Below, one piece after another: positions 1-12,100 of a stretch of DNA of 64,000 nt; position 1 is the stretch's first letter; the number at the start of each line of letters is the position of its first letter. A program made the translations under genes and the position numbers. Source of the DNA: Certhia americana (taxonomy: Eukaryota > Chordata > Aves > Passeriformes > Certhiidae); the NCBI GenBank assembly GCA_018697195.1, contig CM031879.1, forward strand, positions 33,928,228 through 33,992,227, given 5' to 3'. The notes under the pieces are model-generated. The model was not told the origin of the DNA. It saw only the letters and a list, made by a program, of their open reading frames with translations, and ran no database searches.

Positions 1-198
1 CTTCCTTTCCTTTCCTTTCCTTTCTTTCCTTTTCCTGTCCTTTCCTTTACTTTACTTTCCTTTCCTTCCTTTCATTTCTTTCCTGTTTCCCCCTTCTCTC
101 TTTCTTTTCTCTTCTCTTTCTTCTATTCTTCTCTCTCTTCTCTTCTCTTCTCTCTTTTTTTTGCTTTTCACAGCTTTGCTCTTCACCTTTATTTTGGT
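1..198. repeat. Pyrimidine-rich simple repeat (CCTTT/TCTTC type)
   Basis: The plus strand is almost pure C and T, beginning as tandem CCTTT units and degenerating into TTCTC/TCTTC units before ordinary sequence resumes. Open frames on the minus strand translate into Lys/Glu/Arg-only strings, the trivial reading of a purine tract, so I call no gene. It is cut by the left edge of the window. Confidence 0.9.
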
Positions 199-2540
199 TT
201 CTGAAAACCTGAATCTGTTTTTTTGACAATATATTAACTTAATTAATTTATTATAATTATGCGCAGAAAGTTCTCCAAGGAAAAAATGGAAGCAAAAGAC
301 TGACATTATCGCCAAAATCAACCTTTATAAGAGTCATACATAATTGGCACAAAAAGAGTTGTGTGTTGTCCTGTCTTGGGAGGTGCTGTTTATGCTGTTG
401 TAGGTTTGACCAACTAAAGTATCTTCACTGACAGCTACTGCATACACTGAAGCTCACAGCGGAATTAACACATTTAATATTTTTGAGAGGAGATCTAATA
501 ATGCAAGCTGAAAGAAGCACATTATTTTCACTTTTAGAGACCACATGACACCACCTGTGAAATAGAACACTTGAGTAAAGTCCTACCAGAAATTATCAAA
601 GATAATGGCAATGGATACAGTAGTACAATTTCTTTTGGTTTAATAACCTACAGAGTATTGTGGTATTCTCACAAAATATATCTTGAAGGGCATTTCTCAT
701 GCAGATGTAACCAGCAACACAGATAACACAGATAACACAGAAGGTCTGCACAAGTGTTTTTAGGAAGTTGTGTAAAAAGGGGAAGCAAAATAAATTGAAT
801 GAAAACGAGCCGTTCTCAAATTCTCTGAAATGGAATAAACGCTTCCCAAATTAAATTAGCACCATTAAAATAACTTTGTTACAGTCACAGATAGTGAAAC
901 CTACAGATTTGACAAAGTCATGTATGAAATTACAGTGAAATGTAACACTTCAGGTAGCTCTGACAGAATTTTTTGTTCTCAGCCAGATCAGCCTTTTAAT
1001 TTTATTTAGTACAGGTGACTGAAGTTTAGGAAAGTACAGGATACATACAACAAAATCAGTAATCACCAAGAGGAAAACTGGAATGATGGAATACTGTAGT
1101 TACTTGCAGCAGTCTACTGCCAGTGGGAAATGCATCATTTGACTCTGCACCAAGGCAGAGGACTCTTTGAAATACAGCCAACCAGAACTGAGCTTCAGTC
1201 AGTGTCTTGTTTTGGTGTGCCCTCTGGTAGAAAAACAGTGCTCACAGTTGTGCTGCCAGGTACATTAAGCACATGGATTTAACAGCTGTCTGTCCTGCAG
1301 CCCTTTCCAAAGCTTCCACTCGTTCTCACTGGAAAAGCGAGAAATTTCCACTGCAGTGGAAGTCTCATTTCCACTACAGTATTTGCTGTAGTAATACATT
1401 TCGGACTGATGAAAAATAACCCATGCAGAAAATACCCTTTTAACAAATCAGATGTATCAGTATATGGATCATTTCCCTGCAAAGAACTGAAAAGTATAAA
1501 TCAGGCACATTCTTCAGTACAGTCCTGTGTGTTTATAAAGAATGTGCATAGAACCTGTTTTTGTTGAAAACAGTAAAATAGCTGTAAGATGAGGAAGGTT
1601 CTTGAAGACAACCCTCCACACAGCCGTGTGTCTCAGCAGATGTATTTGCCAGCAGTTACCCAGGAAAGCCTCAGCCTGCTGGGCCCTGCAAGCAGCTTCA
1701 TGAGTTGTTCATGAGCATGTTCATGAGCACTGATTTCCATCGACTCTCTGGCAACCTTAATCCAAACTCCATTTTGCCTCTTTCTTATATTCAGCCTGAA
1801 AGAAAAACTAACATGCCAGTCAGTTTTACTGCCTGTCCACAGAAAGCATGACTGACAGAAGCCAGCATCACTTTCCAGCAAGACAGTATTTTTATAGCAA
1901 CTTGCTGAAAGCTCTTATGTGCTAATAAAACTAGAAATTTATTTAAAGAAAGGATAAACCGTAAAATTGTGTCTGCTTTGATTTTTTTTCCCTTGTCCCA
2001 TTTCCTTCATTTGCTAAAAAGGTTTACTTTACTTGCCTCTGGAGGAAATAAAAACAATCCATTCTATGTGTAAATGTAATACTGTTCAGTGATGAGGGTT
2101 CTTGCTTCGAGAAACTCAGTCCTTGTTCTCCAGGATGCATTCTCTGTTCTTTCCTCTTTTCTTTCTCACACAACTGAGCATGAATTCTATGAGAACAAGG
2201 AAATTACACTATGAAGCCTTTTCATAAGCATTATTTTTCTTGATTTCATCACCAAACAATCACTCAAGAGAGGTTGTGCTGTGGTCGTTTGGATCGGTTT
2301 GTGAGGATTGCAATTAATTAAGGAATGATACCCAGTTTTACACGGCAGTTATCAAATTCTTGTGTATGAAACTCTACTGGACGCTGCAATCAGGGAATTC
2401 GACGGGAGAACGTTTTTCTTGTGCCTTTTTCCTCAACTGCTCCCACATCCCTGTTTTAAAGTACTTTATTACGGACTTTTATTTTGCAAACATTTAGAGA
2501 CTAGTGCAGCTTAATTCACGGGAACGAAAATCACACAAAA
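199..2540. other. Intergenic or 3'-flanking DNA upstream of RAB21, no gene seen
   Basis: AT-rich unique sequence with no frame resembling a known protein and no convincing exon. AATAAA motifs occur near 1924 and 2045, and in human TMEM19 lies upstream of RAB21, so part of this could be the 3' UTR of that neighbour. That is inference from synteny; no TMEM19 coding sequence is visible. Confidence 0.5.
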
Positions 2541-2877
2541 CCCGTGCCGGTGTTTATTCGGGGCTTTCGGTTTCCCCGCGGGACGAATCCTCCGCCCGGG
2601 ATTTAGGGACAAATCCTTAGGGACCGCGGGGCTGGCGCGGGATGCCCGCCTGGGCCCCGCCCCCTGCGCAAGCCCCGCCCCCTGCCCCGCCCGGCGGCCG
2701 CCAAGGAGGCGTGGCCTCCCGCCGCCGCCGCGTCCGCCCCTCCCATTGGCTGCGCGGGAGGCTGCGCGTGACCGGGCGGTGCGTGACGTAGGAGGAAGAA
2801 GCCGCCATTAGGGGCAGCGGTGCCGCGGCCGCGGGGCAGGTTGTGCTGCCGTGTCCCTCTCCTCACCGCGGCATCCC

Positions 2878-2918
2878 CGGTGCCTTCTCCGGTGCCTTCT
2901 CCGGTGCCTTCCCCATCC
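2878..2918 (+). repeat. Short 12-bp minisatellite in the RAB21 5' leader
   Basis: Three tandem copies of GGTGCCTTCTCC, the last diverging to GGTGCCTTCCCC, lie about 100-140 bases before the RAB21 start codon. They fall in the inferred 5' UTR, where copy number could vary between individuals. Confidence 0.75.
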
Positions 2919-3019
2919 CCGCCGCTCCCCCGCGCGGTCCCCATCCCGGTGGGCGGCGGCGGCGGCGGCGCCGCGGTGCGGCCCGTTGATGTGAGGCGCG
3001 GCTCGGCGGCGGGGCGCGG

Positions 3020-3166
3020 ATGGCGGCGGGGGCCGGCGCGGCGGCCGGGGGCCGCAGCTTCTCCTTCAAGGTGGTGCTGCTCGGGGAGGGCTGCGTGGGG
3101 AAAACCTCGCTGGTGCTGCGCTACTGCGAGAACAAGTTCAACGACAAGCACATCACCACGCTGCAG
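3020..3166 (+). CDS. RAB21: RAB21 coding exon 1
   Basis: Encodes residues 1-49: the Ala/Gly-rich N-terminus, the first beta strand, the P-loop (Lys28, Thr29) and switch I. It ends CTGCAG before donor GTGCGG, phase 0. The frame stays open 72 bases into the intron, which has no meaning by itself. Confidence 0.96.
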
Positions 3167-6100
3167 GTGCGGGCCGGGGCGGCGGTGTGGGGGTCCCGCT
3201 GTTGTTCTCCCCTCACCGAGCGCTCCTCCTCGCACTGCTGACTGTGCCTTGTCTGCAGCCACCGCCGCCGCTCGCTAATGGTGGCTGTCCCCTGCACAGT
3301 TTGCTGGAAGCCAGTTTTCTCCTTCTTTTCACGCTAAGCTTTCAGTATGTTTAGGCCTCGTTTCAGCTCTGCGTGCTAACTTCTCCGTTTTTTTCCAGTT
3401 AGGTGTATGAACGTCTTCATTTGAGTCTCGGAAAGTGTGATGTAAAAGTAATGTTGTTATTGTAACCATTGTTAGTGGACGGATGACTAAGTGTTTCGTA
3501 TGTGCTGCGTTTCTGTTAATCATAGTCTTCTTCGTGTTCTCAAATCCTAGCACTAGTACTGTCTAAACGATTCTGTTTGAGGAGAGCGGCTTTCACAAAA
3601 TGGTTTATCAGATTATGATTTAATAACGGGAAAGATTCTTAAGGCTTAACTGCTTGTCACGACAGCTCCCGGAATTTTGGCTGGGTTCTCAGTAGTACTC
3701 TCTGCTGTTTTAAAGAACTAAAAAGTGATGTTTTGCTGATGAAACATGAAAGTAACGGGTTTTTTCACGACCTACCAGTTAGTGATGGATGGCATGTATG
3801 CCATGGTACAGAATAAACTGCTTCTACTGTACATGGTCTCAGAAAACATGTTTTGAAGTTTGTGTTGTGAGTGGTGTGTTAAAGTCTTTTAGGATGTTAG
3901 CTTGCATAGCTGGAGGTGTGGATTCAATGTGTACCACTCTTAGTTTTTTGGGGTTTTTTTTTAAATAAACAAACCCTGCCACGTGGTAGACCAGTAGTGG
4001 GTTTTGAACTAACTTTGAGTTTCTTGACGTACAGAAGAAATAGTAGGTGATGTCAAAAAGAAAAGTTTTAAGTTATGTGTCATTCCCATGCATTTAGGAG
4101 AAACTTCTTGAATTGTGTATCTCAGAAGTAATTAATAGTGAAACTTTCCTGTAAAACCAAAGCAGCATTGTAGATGCACTAGAAGCAATACAAGAAATGC
4201 TTCCTAAACAGATACTCCATTTTTGCTGTGAAGAGGTAAAAAGGATGTTTTTGACTTCGTTATCCTGTGTTGATACTCAGTTTTTGGGTTAATTTAGCAG
4301 TAGGTTTATTAGTAGCAAGGTTTTTATAGGAAGCTAGTTGTAGCTTTGTGTCACACAGATAATTGATACTTGGTATGTCACAGAGATGCCTGGTAGCTTG
4401 TAGGTGTCAGAGTTGCAGCAGAAATGCAGCATTGAGCAAACAAGCCGTTCAAGCACATCAAAATGATCATGACTAGCTGAATTCCCATATCCTGTATTTT
4501 AAGGGTAGGTCCAAGATTGCTGTGTGATGAAGCTTCTTTGCTGTTTGGGTTTTTTTGTTCTTTAAATCTGTAGTGGAAAACCTAGCATTATAAGCAAAAA
4601 GTGAGTTGGAATACAGAATTGGGTAACAAATTGCTCCAAAGTGCTGATAGAAAAATGTCTGTAGGTAGTGTGGCTCCAGAGCTTTTGATGTTGACTGTCT
4701 GGAGAGGGCCGTGTTGAGGAGTGGAAACACGTGCTTGCAGTTCCTTCTGAGATTTTGTTTCTCCACTGTAACCAGGTTTGTGGTTGCTACCTGAGTCTTT
4801 TAACTGACTGCACATTGTTTATCAAGTTGTTTGCCTTTCTGTTCTGACCCTCCTTGGCCACATATGCATCTTATCGATTGCAAAATACAATGTCAATTGC
4901 TGTTGAATCTTACTTTGCATTATGTACACTTGTAAAGTATTATCTTTATCATTTTTATTTCCCTACATCTTACAGTTCTAGAAAAAAATTGAAGTGAGTT
5001 CTTCCACTATTTAAAAGATAATTTAAAAATAAGATGAAGAGAAACTAGGGTATCTGATTAAGCAATGAAATAACATGTTTGCAAAGCATCCTTTGTTTTC
5101 TTTAAGATAAAAGGCTTAATCTGATAAGGTTGCTTTGTTTCATGGCAACAGTTCAGAGTATTGCACCAAATTCTTTTTGTTCCAATAAGGCCAAAATTAG
5201 ATAAATAATTTGCTCCTGGTCCAGCAAAGGAGTGACAATGATGAATCATATGAAAAGATCACTAGCTATTGAGACAAGAGGCTCTCCATCCACAATATTT
5301 TCTAACTTAAAAAAAGGAAGTATTGCGTAGTGCTTTTTTCCAGTATGTTTGCAACAAAAAGGGTGCTGAGACTGTAGCCTTCTGGAAACTTCATCCAGTG
5401 ACGTTATTCTACTGTGAAGTTATTCTTTGTATACCCAAATATCTAAGTTTCTTTGGTGCTAATAACAGAAGACTTCAACTAAAAGGGAGCAGTTTCTCCT
5501 CCCTCCCCACTCCCCTTCTCTCAATGCCAACCAGAGTGCACTGGAACCTCCTCTGATTTAGGAGGCTGCTGGGATGTTTTGCTGTAGTTGTGTTAGTATC
5601 AAGTCTTGTACTTGAGATATTGATGACCTGCATGTTGAAGTTAAGGAAGCTACTGATTCATGGAAGAAAGCATCTAGTTAGAACATCATGGAAAAGCTGA
5701 TGCAGGAAAAGAAGGGGTTTTTGCACACAATTAATGTAATTCATGACCTGTTGGAAGACCCAGCAGGGCAGTTAGAATCATCTTGATACAATAATTATAA
5801 CACATAAATTGATATCAAGTGAACTGTGCTAGAATTACTCCAGTAATAAATCTGCTATCAAACTATTGAATTTTTTAAATTGGGTAAATACTTTTTATTA
5901 TTTAATTACTCAGGATAAATACAGCTTGTGAATACTGCTCTTGTAAATGTGTAGAGGATTGCAGAATATCCAACCCAAGAGAGCTGCTGATATGGTTGTA
6001 ATTGTAGAGTTCCTGATTGCTTTGGTGGACTTGACATAACCTGGAGAAGCTGTCTTGGGGTTATCAAGATAGCCAGGGGTGAGCAGAAGACAATGTAAGG

Positions 6101-9100
6101 AAGTTCAGTGCTATATGCAGTGTTTGTATGCCTGACCTGCTTCTGTTGAACATTACGCACTCCAGGGCAGGTGCCACACACCTGCTTTTGTTCAGTGACT
6201 TTCAGGAGACACTCTTCCAGCTGTGTCTTCCTTGTGTTCTATTCAAGCTCCTTTATCAGCTACTAGCAGTGCCTGGTGGCCATACAAAACTGAACTCAAA
6301 GAAGAAAGAATTTAAAGAAAGAAAATATTTCCTACAGCCACATCAAAAGATGGAAATTTTAGCTCTTATAATTGCATTATTCTTTTCTAAGTGCCCAAAT
6401 ATTCTTCAAACCAGTCATAAGACAGAGTCAAAATATGAAAATTAAAAACTTCAAGGAGCTGTTTGAAATTAGTTATCCTTGAGTTAACCATGGCCCTGTG
6501 AGTTTTTGAAAGTCTTAGCAAAAATGAACTGTCATAGTAATTAAAATAATATGGAAAAGAGCTACCAATTGAGTACTGTAAGTATGAGATGTGACTCAAT
6601 TTACAATTCTGTAATTTTTTTTTGAGATTAGAGAAAATGTTGAAGCTTTTTCTATGTGTAGTTTCCTAATGCCCTGTAGGTAGTCAAAGGCTTTGACTTT
6701 GAAACTTGACAAACTTTAAAATCTTTGCAACTGAGTTTTTCCCTAAACTATCTCAAAACAAAAGGTAAAGCTCTTGTGTTGGATTTTCCCACATTTCTAA
6801 AAACTGTGTAGTCCTGCTATTCACTTAGTTGTTTATTTTGGGTTTTTTCTTCTATCACTAACCTCAGAATGGCTGGGGAGAGGAATGTGTGTGTTGAAAG
6901 GTTAAAAGATATTAGTTGATTTGTCTTTGTCATGTTTGCCACTGTGGATGTAAAATATCTTTTGGTGATGTAAATGCACCAAACTTACCCATACTTCCTA
7001 ATTCATGAGCAGAGTCTGCCAACTGTATTCTTCAAGCATATGAGCAAAATAAAGAAGAATGAAGCATTAAATCTGTAGTATAGTATCGATGGTTTCCTCC
7101 AGCATGTTCACGAAGCTTTCTGCTCATTACTAGCCATGGCTGCTTCAAATATCAGGTTCCAATCTTGTTATCAGACAAACCTGCTTGTAATCAGGGTATC
7201 TGATAGAGGATACGGTCTCTCATTTTTTTTGACTGTGGGCCTAAGACCTTAGATAGATTAAAACTCTTGATCATTACAAATTCACCAAGTTTTAATACAG
7301 AAAGCGAGTATGATAGCCCAATGCTGAATAACCTTTCCACAGTCTCCTGTGTTTATGGACGTTTTTGTGATACTAAAAAGCCTTACTTGTGAGTAGGAGT
7401 CTTTTAGTGATGGGTATATAAAAAATGGAAATCTGTATCTGCATGATAAAAGACAATATTCTCATCAAAAGCTTTTGTGCCTGAAGGACAGATTATATTG
7501 AAGCAAAACTTACCTATGTAGCTAAACCTACTTCAGTTTTTGCTCTGTCAGATAGGAGATATACTTGTGCTATTAACTGGGTCATTGTCTAAAGCTACAA
7601 TGATATGACTTTAAGGATACTGAGTTCTCTGTGGTTTTTAAATGTAAATCCTCTTTCTATGGAAGATTTTTCTGCTCAGAAATTGATTCTCAAACATTTG
7701 TGTGGAATTCACATCATCTAAGCGGGTTTGGATTGTTGTTGTGACAAAAGCAAAGATTGCTCAGAAGAGCTTTTCCTTTGAGATTTGCAGTAGAATGTTG
7801 AGTACTGTAGAATAGTACTATAGTACAGCAGATGAATAAAATAATGTCAGGTAAGCTTGATTCATTGTGCCTAACAACAGCTTTTCTCCCTGTGGCACAA
7901 GTTTTGGTGAATTAAAAGTTCTGAAGTTGCCTGCAGGTTTTGGCTTTTAAACGGTGGTGTAATAAAACAAATGAAGACTATTGCTGAGTTAATCCTCAGG
8001 GACAGCTATTTGAAACATCGACTACTTTCTCTTGACCTTTTAATTAAAGAATGAAAAGTTTTCTAATGTTGAAGACTTGCTACTCTTCTGTTAGGCCGTT
8101 TGTAACAGGTTGGCTAGAGGGTCAGATCCATTTAACAGGTTGTCTGGAAGTTTTTCCAGACTTTTGACACTACAGTGGGTCTTCTCACTGTAAACTGAAG
8201 GGGTAGTGTAGTGTTTATGCATATGTTATGTTGAACACGAGGGTTGTAGTGATCAGTTTTTTGCTGTCTGTTTTTCTTCTGATCTGTTTTCTCTCTGTTC
8301 TTTTGATCAGACTTCATGGAAAGGTTTGGGGGAAGGTACAACTTAAAGATGAAAAGGTTTTTTCAGTCATCTCATCTTGGGTCATACAGATGCCAGGGAA
8401 GTAGTTGAAGAGCAGGAGCTGCTCTAGCAATTGAATGTTCAATGACTGACTGTAATACAGGCAGCACTCCAGGAAGACACTTTGACAGCAGTTTAGGCTG
8501 GTGTGCATTGAACTGTTGTGGTCTTCTGTGTGCATTCTGCTTGCTTGTGTAGTTAAGCAGCTCATCTGGCCCATGACACTTGTGTGACTCTTGGTTCTGT
8601 AGCTGGTCAACGCTTGTAGAGAGCTCTTGAGCTGCTGCAATCCAGTCTAAAATAATCTGTGATGAATGTATCATAAAATTCCACTGAGTACTTATTTGAA
8701 CCAAATGCAAACTGAGGTAAAACTGAAAGGAAAGTTGACTATAATTTAAGGCAGAAGACAAAAGTTAGCCCTTTGTAACTGAATTGCTTGATAGAACGTG
8801 TTACTGCTAGTCTTTAGAATGGGGGGAGTAGGTTCCTAATGCACCAACACCTTGAGACCCTGTTCTGCTCCATTAAACTTGTATTAAATGATATTCCCTT
8901 TTTAGCTTTCAAATTACAGACTTGGTAGCAGAGGTGGTGTCTGAAAATGTGAATCATGGAAGTTTGTAGGAAACCAGACCTATTCAAGTTATTGAAATTA
9001 AATTAACCTTGCTATGTGCTCTGGTCCTGTAAAGCATTTCCAGAAGTTAAAGTAGTGGAATTCTAAAGCAGCTTGTATACTTATTCTGAGGCTTCTCAGC

Positions 9101-12100
9101 TCAAGTTAAAACATAGAACCAAAAAACAGATGAGGGTGAGTTGTGGGCTCACTTCAGCAAAAAAAAAGGGGAAGTTACAGACAAGGAAACCTGTGAAATA
9201 CTAATGTTCCAAGATATTTAATGACAAATTAAAACAATTGTTTATGCTTCTTGTAGCTTATTAATAATGAAGTACTCTGCCTAATTCCTGCAGATTAAAA
9301 ACCCCATTAGGCTGGTTCCTACCTGAACTTTGTGTGTGAAATGCTTTGAGTTCAGCTTAGACTTAGCAGTGTTCTGAATTCAGACTTTCCACACAACTCA
9401 TCCTTCCCAAATCATTCAAAACAACAGCTAAAAGATGTAGTAAATGATTGGCTTAACCCATATTTGTTTAGAATAGACAGCTGGCAAACTGTAGTGAAAT
9501 GACTAACTGGCTTAGTATTGACCTAGCCTTCTTGCTTACAGAGTCTTCTGATCTGGAAATTTGTGTTTTTATTGATTCTGATGCTTTATTAAGTTAATTT
9601 GAAATCAAGTAATGTGTTTGGTGTGTAAAACTTTTTAATCTGTTTTGCTTTGCAGGCATCTTTTCTTACAAAGAAGCTAAATATTGGTGGAAAAAGAGTC
9701 AATCTTGCAATATGGGTATGTTTATGTTTCTATTTTTTTCCTTCTTAGCTAATTAGAATGTTTTCCTGAAAAAAATTACTTAGGCTTACTATATCTCAAG
9801 TGTTAGGCACTTCTTAATAAAGTCAAATTTCCTAAGTGTTGGGAGTTCCTTGAAGTATTGTATACTTTGTCTTAAATGCTAACAAGTGTATTTTAAATGC
9901 AGGATACAGCTGGTCAAGAAAGATTTCATGCATTGGGGCCTATCTACTACAGGGACTCTAATGGCGCTATTCTTGTATATGATATAACAGATGAAGACTC
10001 TTTTCAAAAGGTACTGGGCAGCTTTTACATCTAAACTGCAACTGGTTGAAAGATAATCTGTGATATGTGTGAACAGAGGTCTTCTGTTTTCAGCAATATA
10101 TATTATATTTACAAATGTAGATCATGTCATGGAAGTATACAGCTTGTTAGCAGTCTTTTGAAGACTGACTTCCCTGCTATCAGGTTATGTAATGAACACC
10201 AGAGAATTAGCTCAGTTTCTCAGAGCACAGTGCTGATAAGGCTGAATTTGTTTCATCCCTGTATGGGCCATTCATTTAAGAGTTGCACTTCATAATCCTT
10301 GTGGGTCCCTTCCAACTCAGAATGATCAGCAAGTTACCTGTGACAGGCTATAAACATAAACCTGGACTGTTGTCATGGTACACCATACTGATCTTCACTG
10401 TTTAAACCAAATTACTAAAAGATACTAAGTGACATGACCTTTTGCAGATCTGAGAACTCTGAAATTGCAATACCTGATGGTGCCTTCTCTGTGATAACTT
10501 ATTTGGTCAAATCCTCATCAAAATAAATAGTTTGATGGCTAGTTATTTTATGGCTGTATTAGTTGATTAGTTTGATCAGGTGTGTTTTTTCTACCCTGTG
10601 TCAGTCTATGCTCCCATTCTATAGGCTGTTATAGCTGAAAACTGGTGGCACACTTTTCTAAGCAAGTTTGTCTCTGATTAGCTTTTGGCAAAACCAGTTG
10701 GACTTCTGTGTAGGGAGAAGTGAGAAAGTGAGGTATGGGCAAGGTTGGGTTAGCAGCGATAGAAATAGTGTAAGGGTACAGATCTACAACAGCTTAATTA
10801 ATTTAAATAGTCTGGTGTAGGGCAAGTAAAGCACTTGGGCTAGCAGTTAAACACTTGCTGCCACCTGCAGAATGGTGATGACTTGTGGATACTACTTCAG
10901 CTTAGGCCTTTTCATGCTGAGCCCTACATAGTAAAACCCTGTGATACCAAAACATTTAAATGTGCAGGAAAAAAGAGGAAAGGCTGATTTACAGATGGTA
11001 GTGCAGAAGTACTACTGTATCATGTAGCCTAACTTATTTTTGAATTCTTGAAGTAGTTGCCTCTCTTCACAATTATTCCCTTGAAACAGTAGTTCCTAAG
11101 TCAATACAGTGATTATACAACTTTCAGAGCACGACAACAGATTTGATAACAGATACCTTAGCATCAGCTTGTCTCATCTGTTCTCTCATGAAATCAACAT
11201 CTGTTATAACCTTACCTGAAAAACTCAATTCAGGTGCCTCTACCTTTAAAGTACCATTTTTGGTCTGTCAGTAAGTTCCTGCTGATAAAAGATCTCATAT
11301 CTGACTTGAAGTGGCCCTTGCAGTGAACTTGCTGTATGTATTGAGTGTGTTGAGTTACATTTCTGGAGTAATTGAACCATTTTATCGAAAGTATTTGCTC
11401 CTGTGAAATAAAACCTGCTGAACAAGGGCCATGTGTAACTATCTAAAGAATGTTTTTCCATAAATGTTGCTCTAAACAATTTTGCTTTAAGTTTAGAGTA
11501 GACAGTTAATGAAGGAAATGTCTAAGTTATGCCTAAGTTCCACATTGCCTAAATTAATGGTATATCAAGTGAAAACGAACTCACATCTGTTCTTTTTGCA
11601 GGTAAAAAACTGGGTCAAGGAATTAAGAAAAATGTTGGGAAATGAAATCTGTTTATGTATAGTAGGTAAGTCTTTTTCAACATGACTGAATTGGAAACCT
11701 CTCTTTTGATTAGTAGCATCTTCCAAATGCTACTTTGACAGCTTGTGCATGTGAAAGGGTATAGCTTATGTTAGCTATTTAAAATTAAACTGGAGCTAGA
11801 AATTTCAGTAGATCACATTGAAGAAAATAAGAGTTTGGTTGAAAAAATAACCTGTTTCATTATACACTCTCAGAAGTGCATGGTACAGACATCTGCAGAC
11901 TGTAGTTTAACAAAAAATATATATTACCCTTTTTTCAAGTACTCAAACTCTTGGCTTTTCTTGGTGGCATAGTCTAGGTGCTTGTCTGTTTTGATAATTA
12001 ACTGCTTTCAGGTAGGAGTGAGTCTTAAAGCTTGGATATTTCAATGCAAATGGAGTGCAACAGAAATGCTGGGTTTAGATTTAAATCTGATCTAATTATT

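Larger units (their letters stand above)
2541..3240 (+). promoter_or_regulatory. RAB21: RAB21 CpG-island promoter and 5' UTR
   Basis: GC content and CpG density rise sharply at about 2541 and fall after about 3240, spanning the first coding exon. Seen inside: GC boxes (GCCCCGCCCC) at 2654-2663 and 2672-2681, an inverted CCAAT box (ATTGG) at 2745-2749, a CRE-like TGACGTA at 2784-2790, and GCCGCCAT at 2801-2808, which matches a reverse-strand YY1 site. No TATA box is evident. This is the usual make-up of a housekeeping promoter. The transcription start is probably near 2780-2850, but that is inferred. Open frames on both strands here are GC-driven and are not called. Confidence 0.8.

Noticed and set aside
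47..321. Lys/Glu/Arg-rich minus-strand frames at the left edge
   Set aside because: Direct translation of the CCTTT/TCTTC simple repeat.
2603..3262. A 219-residue minus-strand frame across the RAB21 promoter
   Set aside because: It is antisense to RAB21 exon 1 in a GC-rich island, with Pro/Gly/Arg/Ala composition and no family resemblance.
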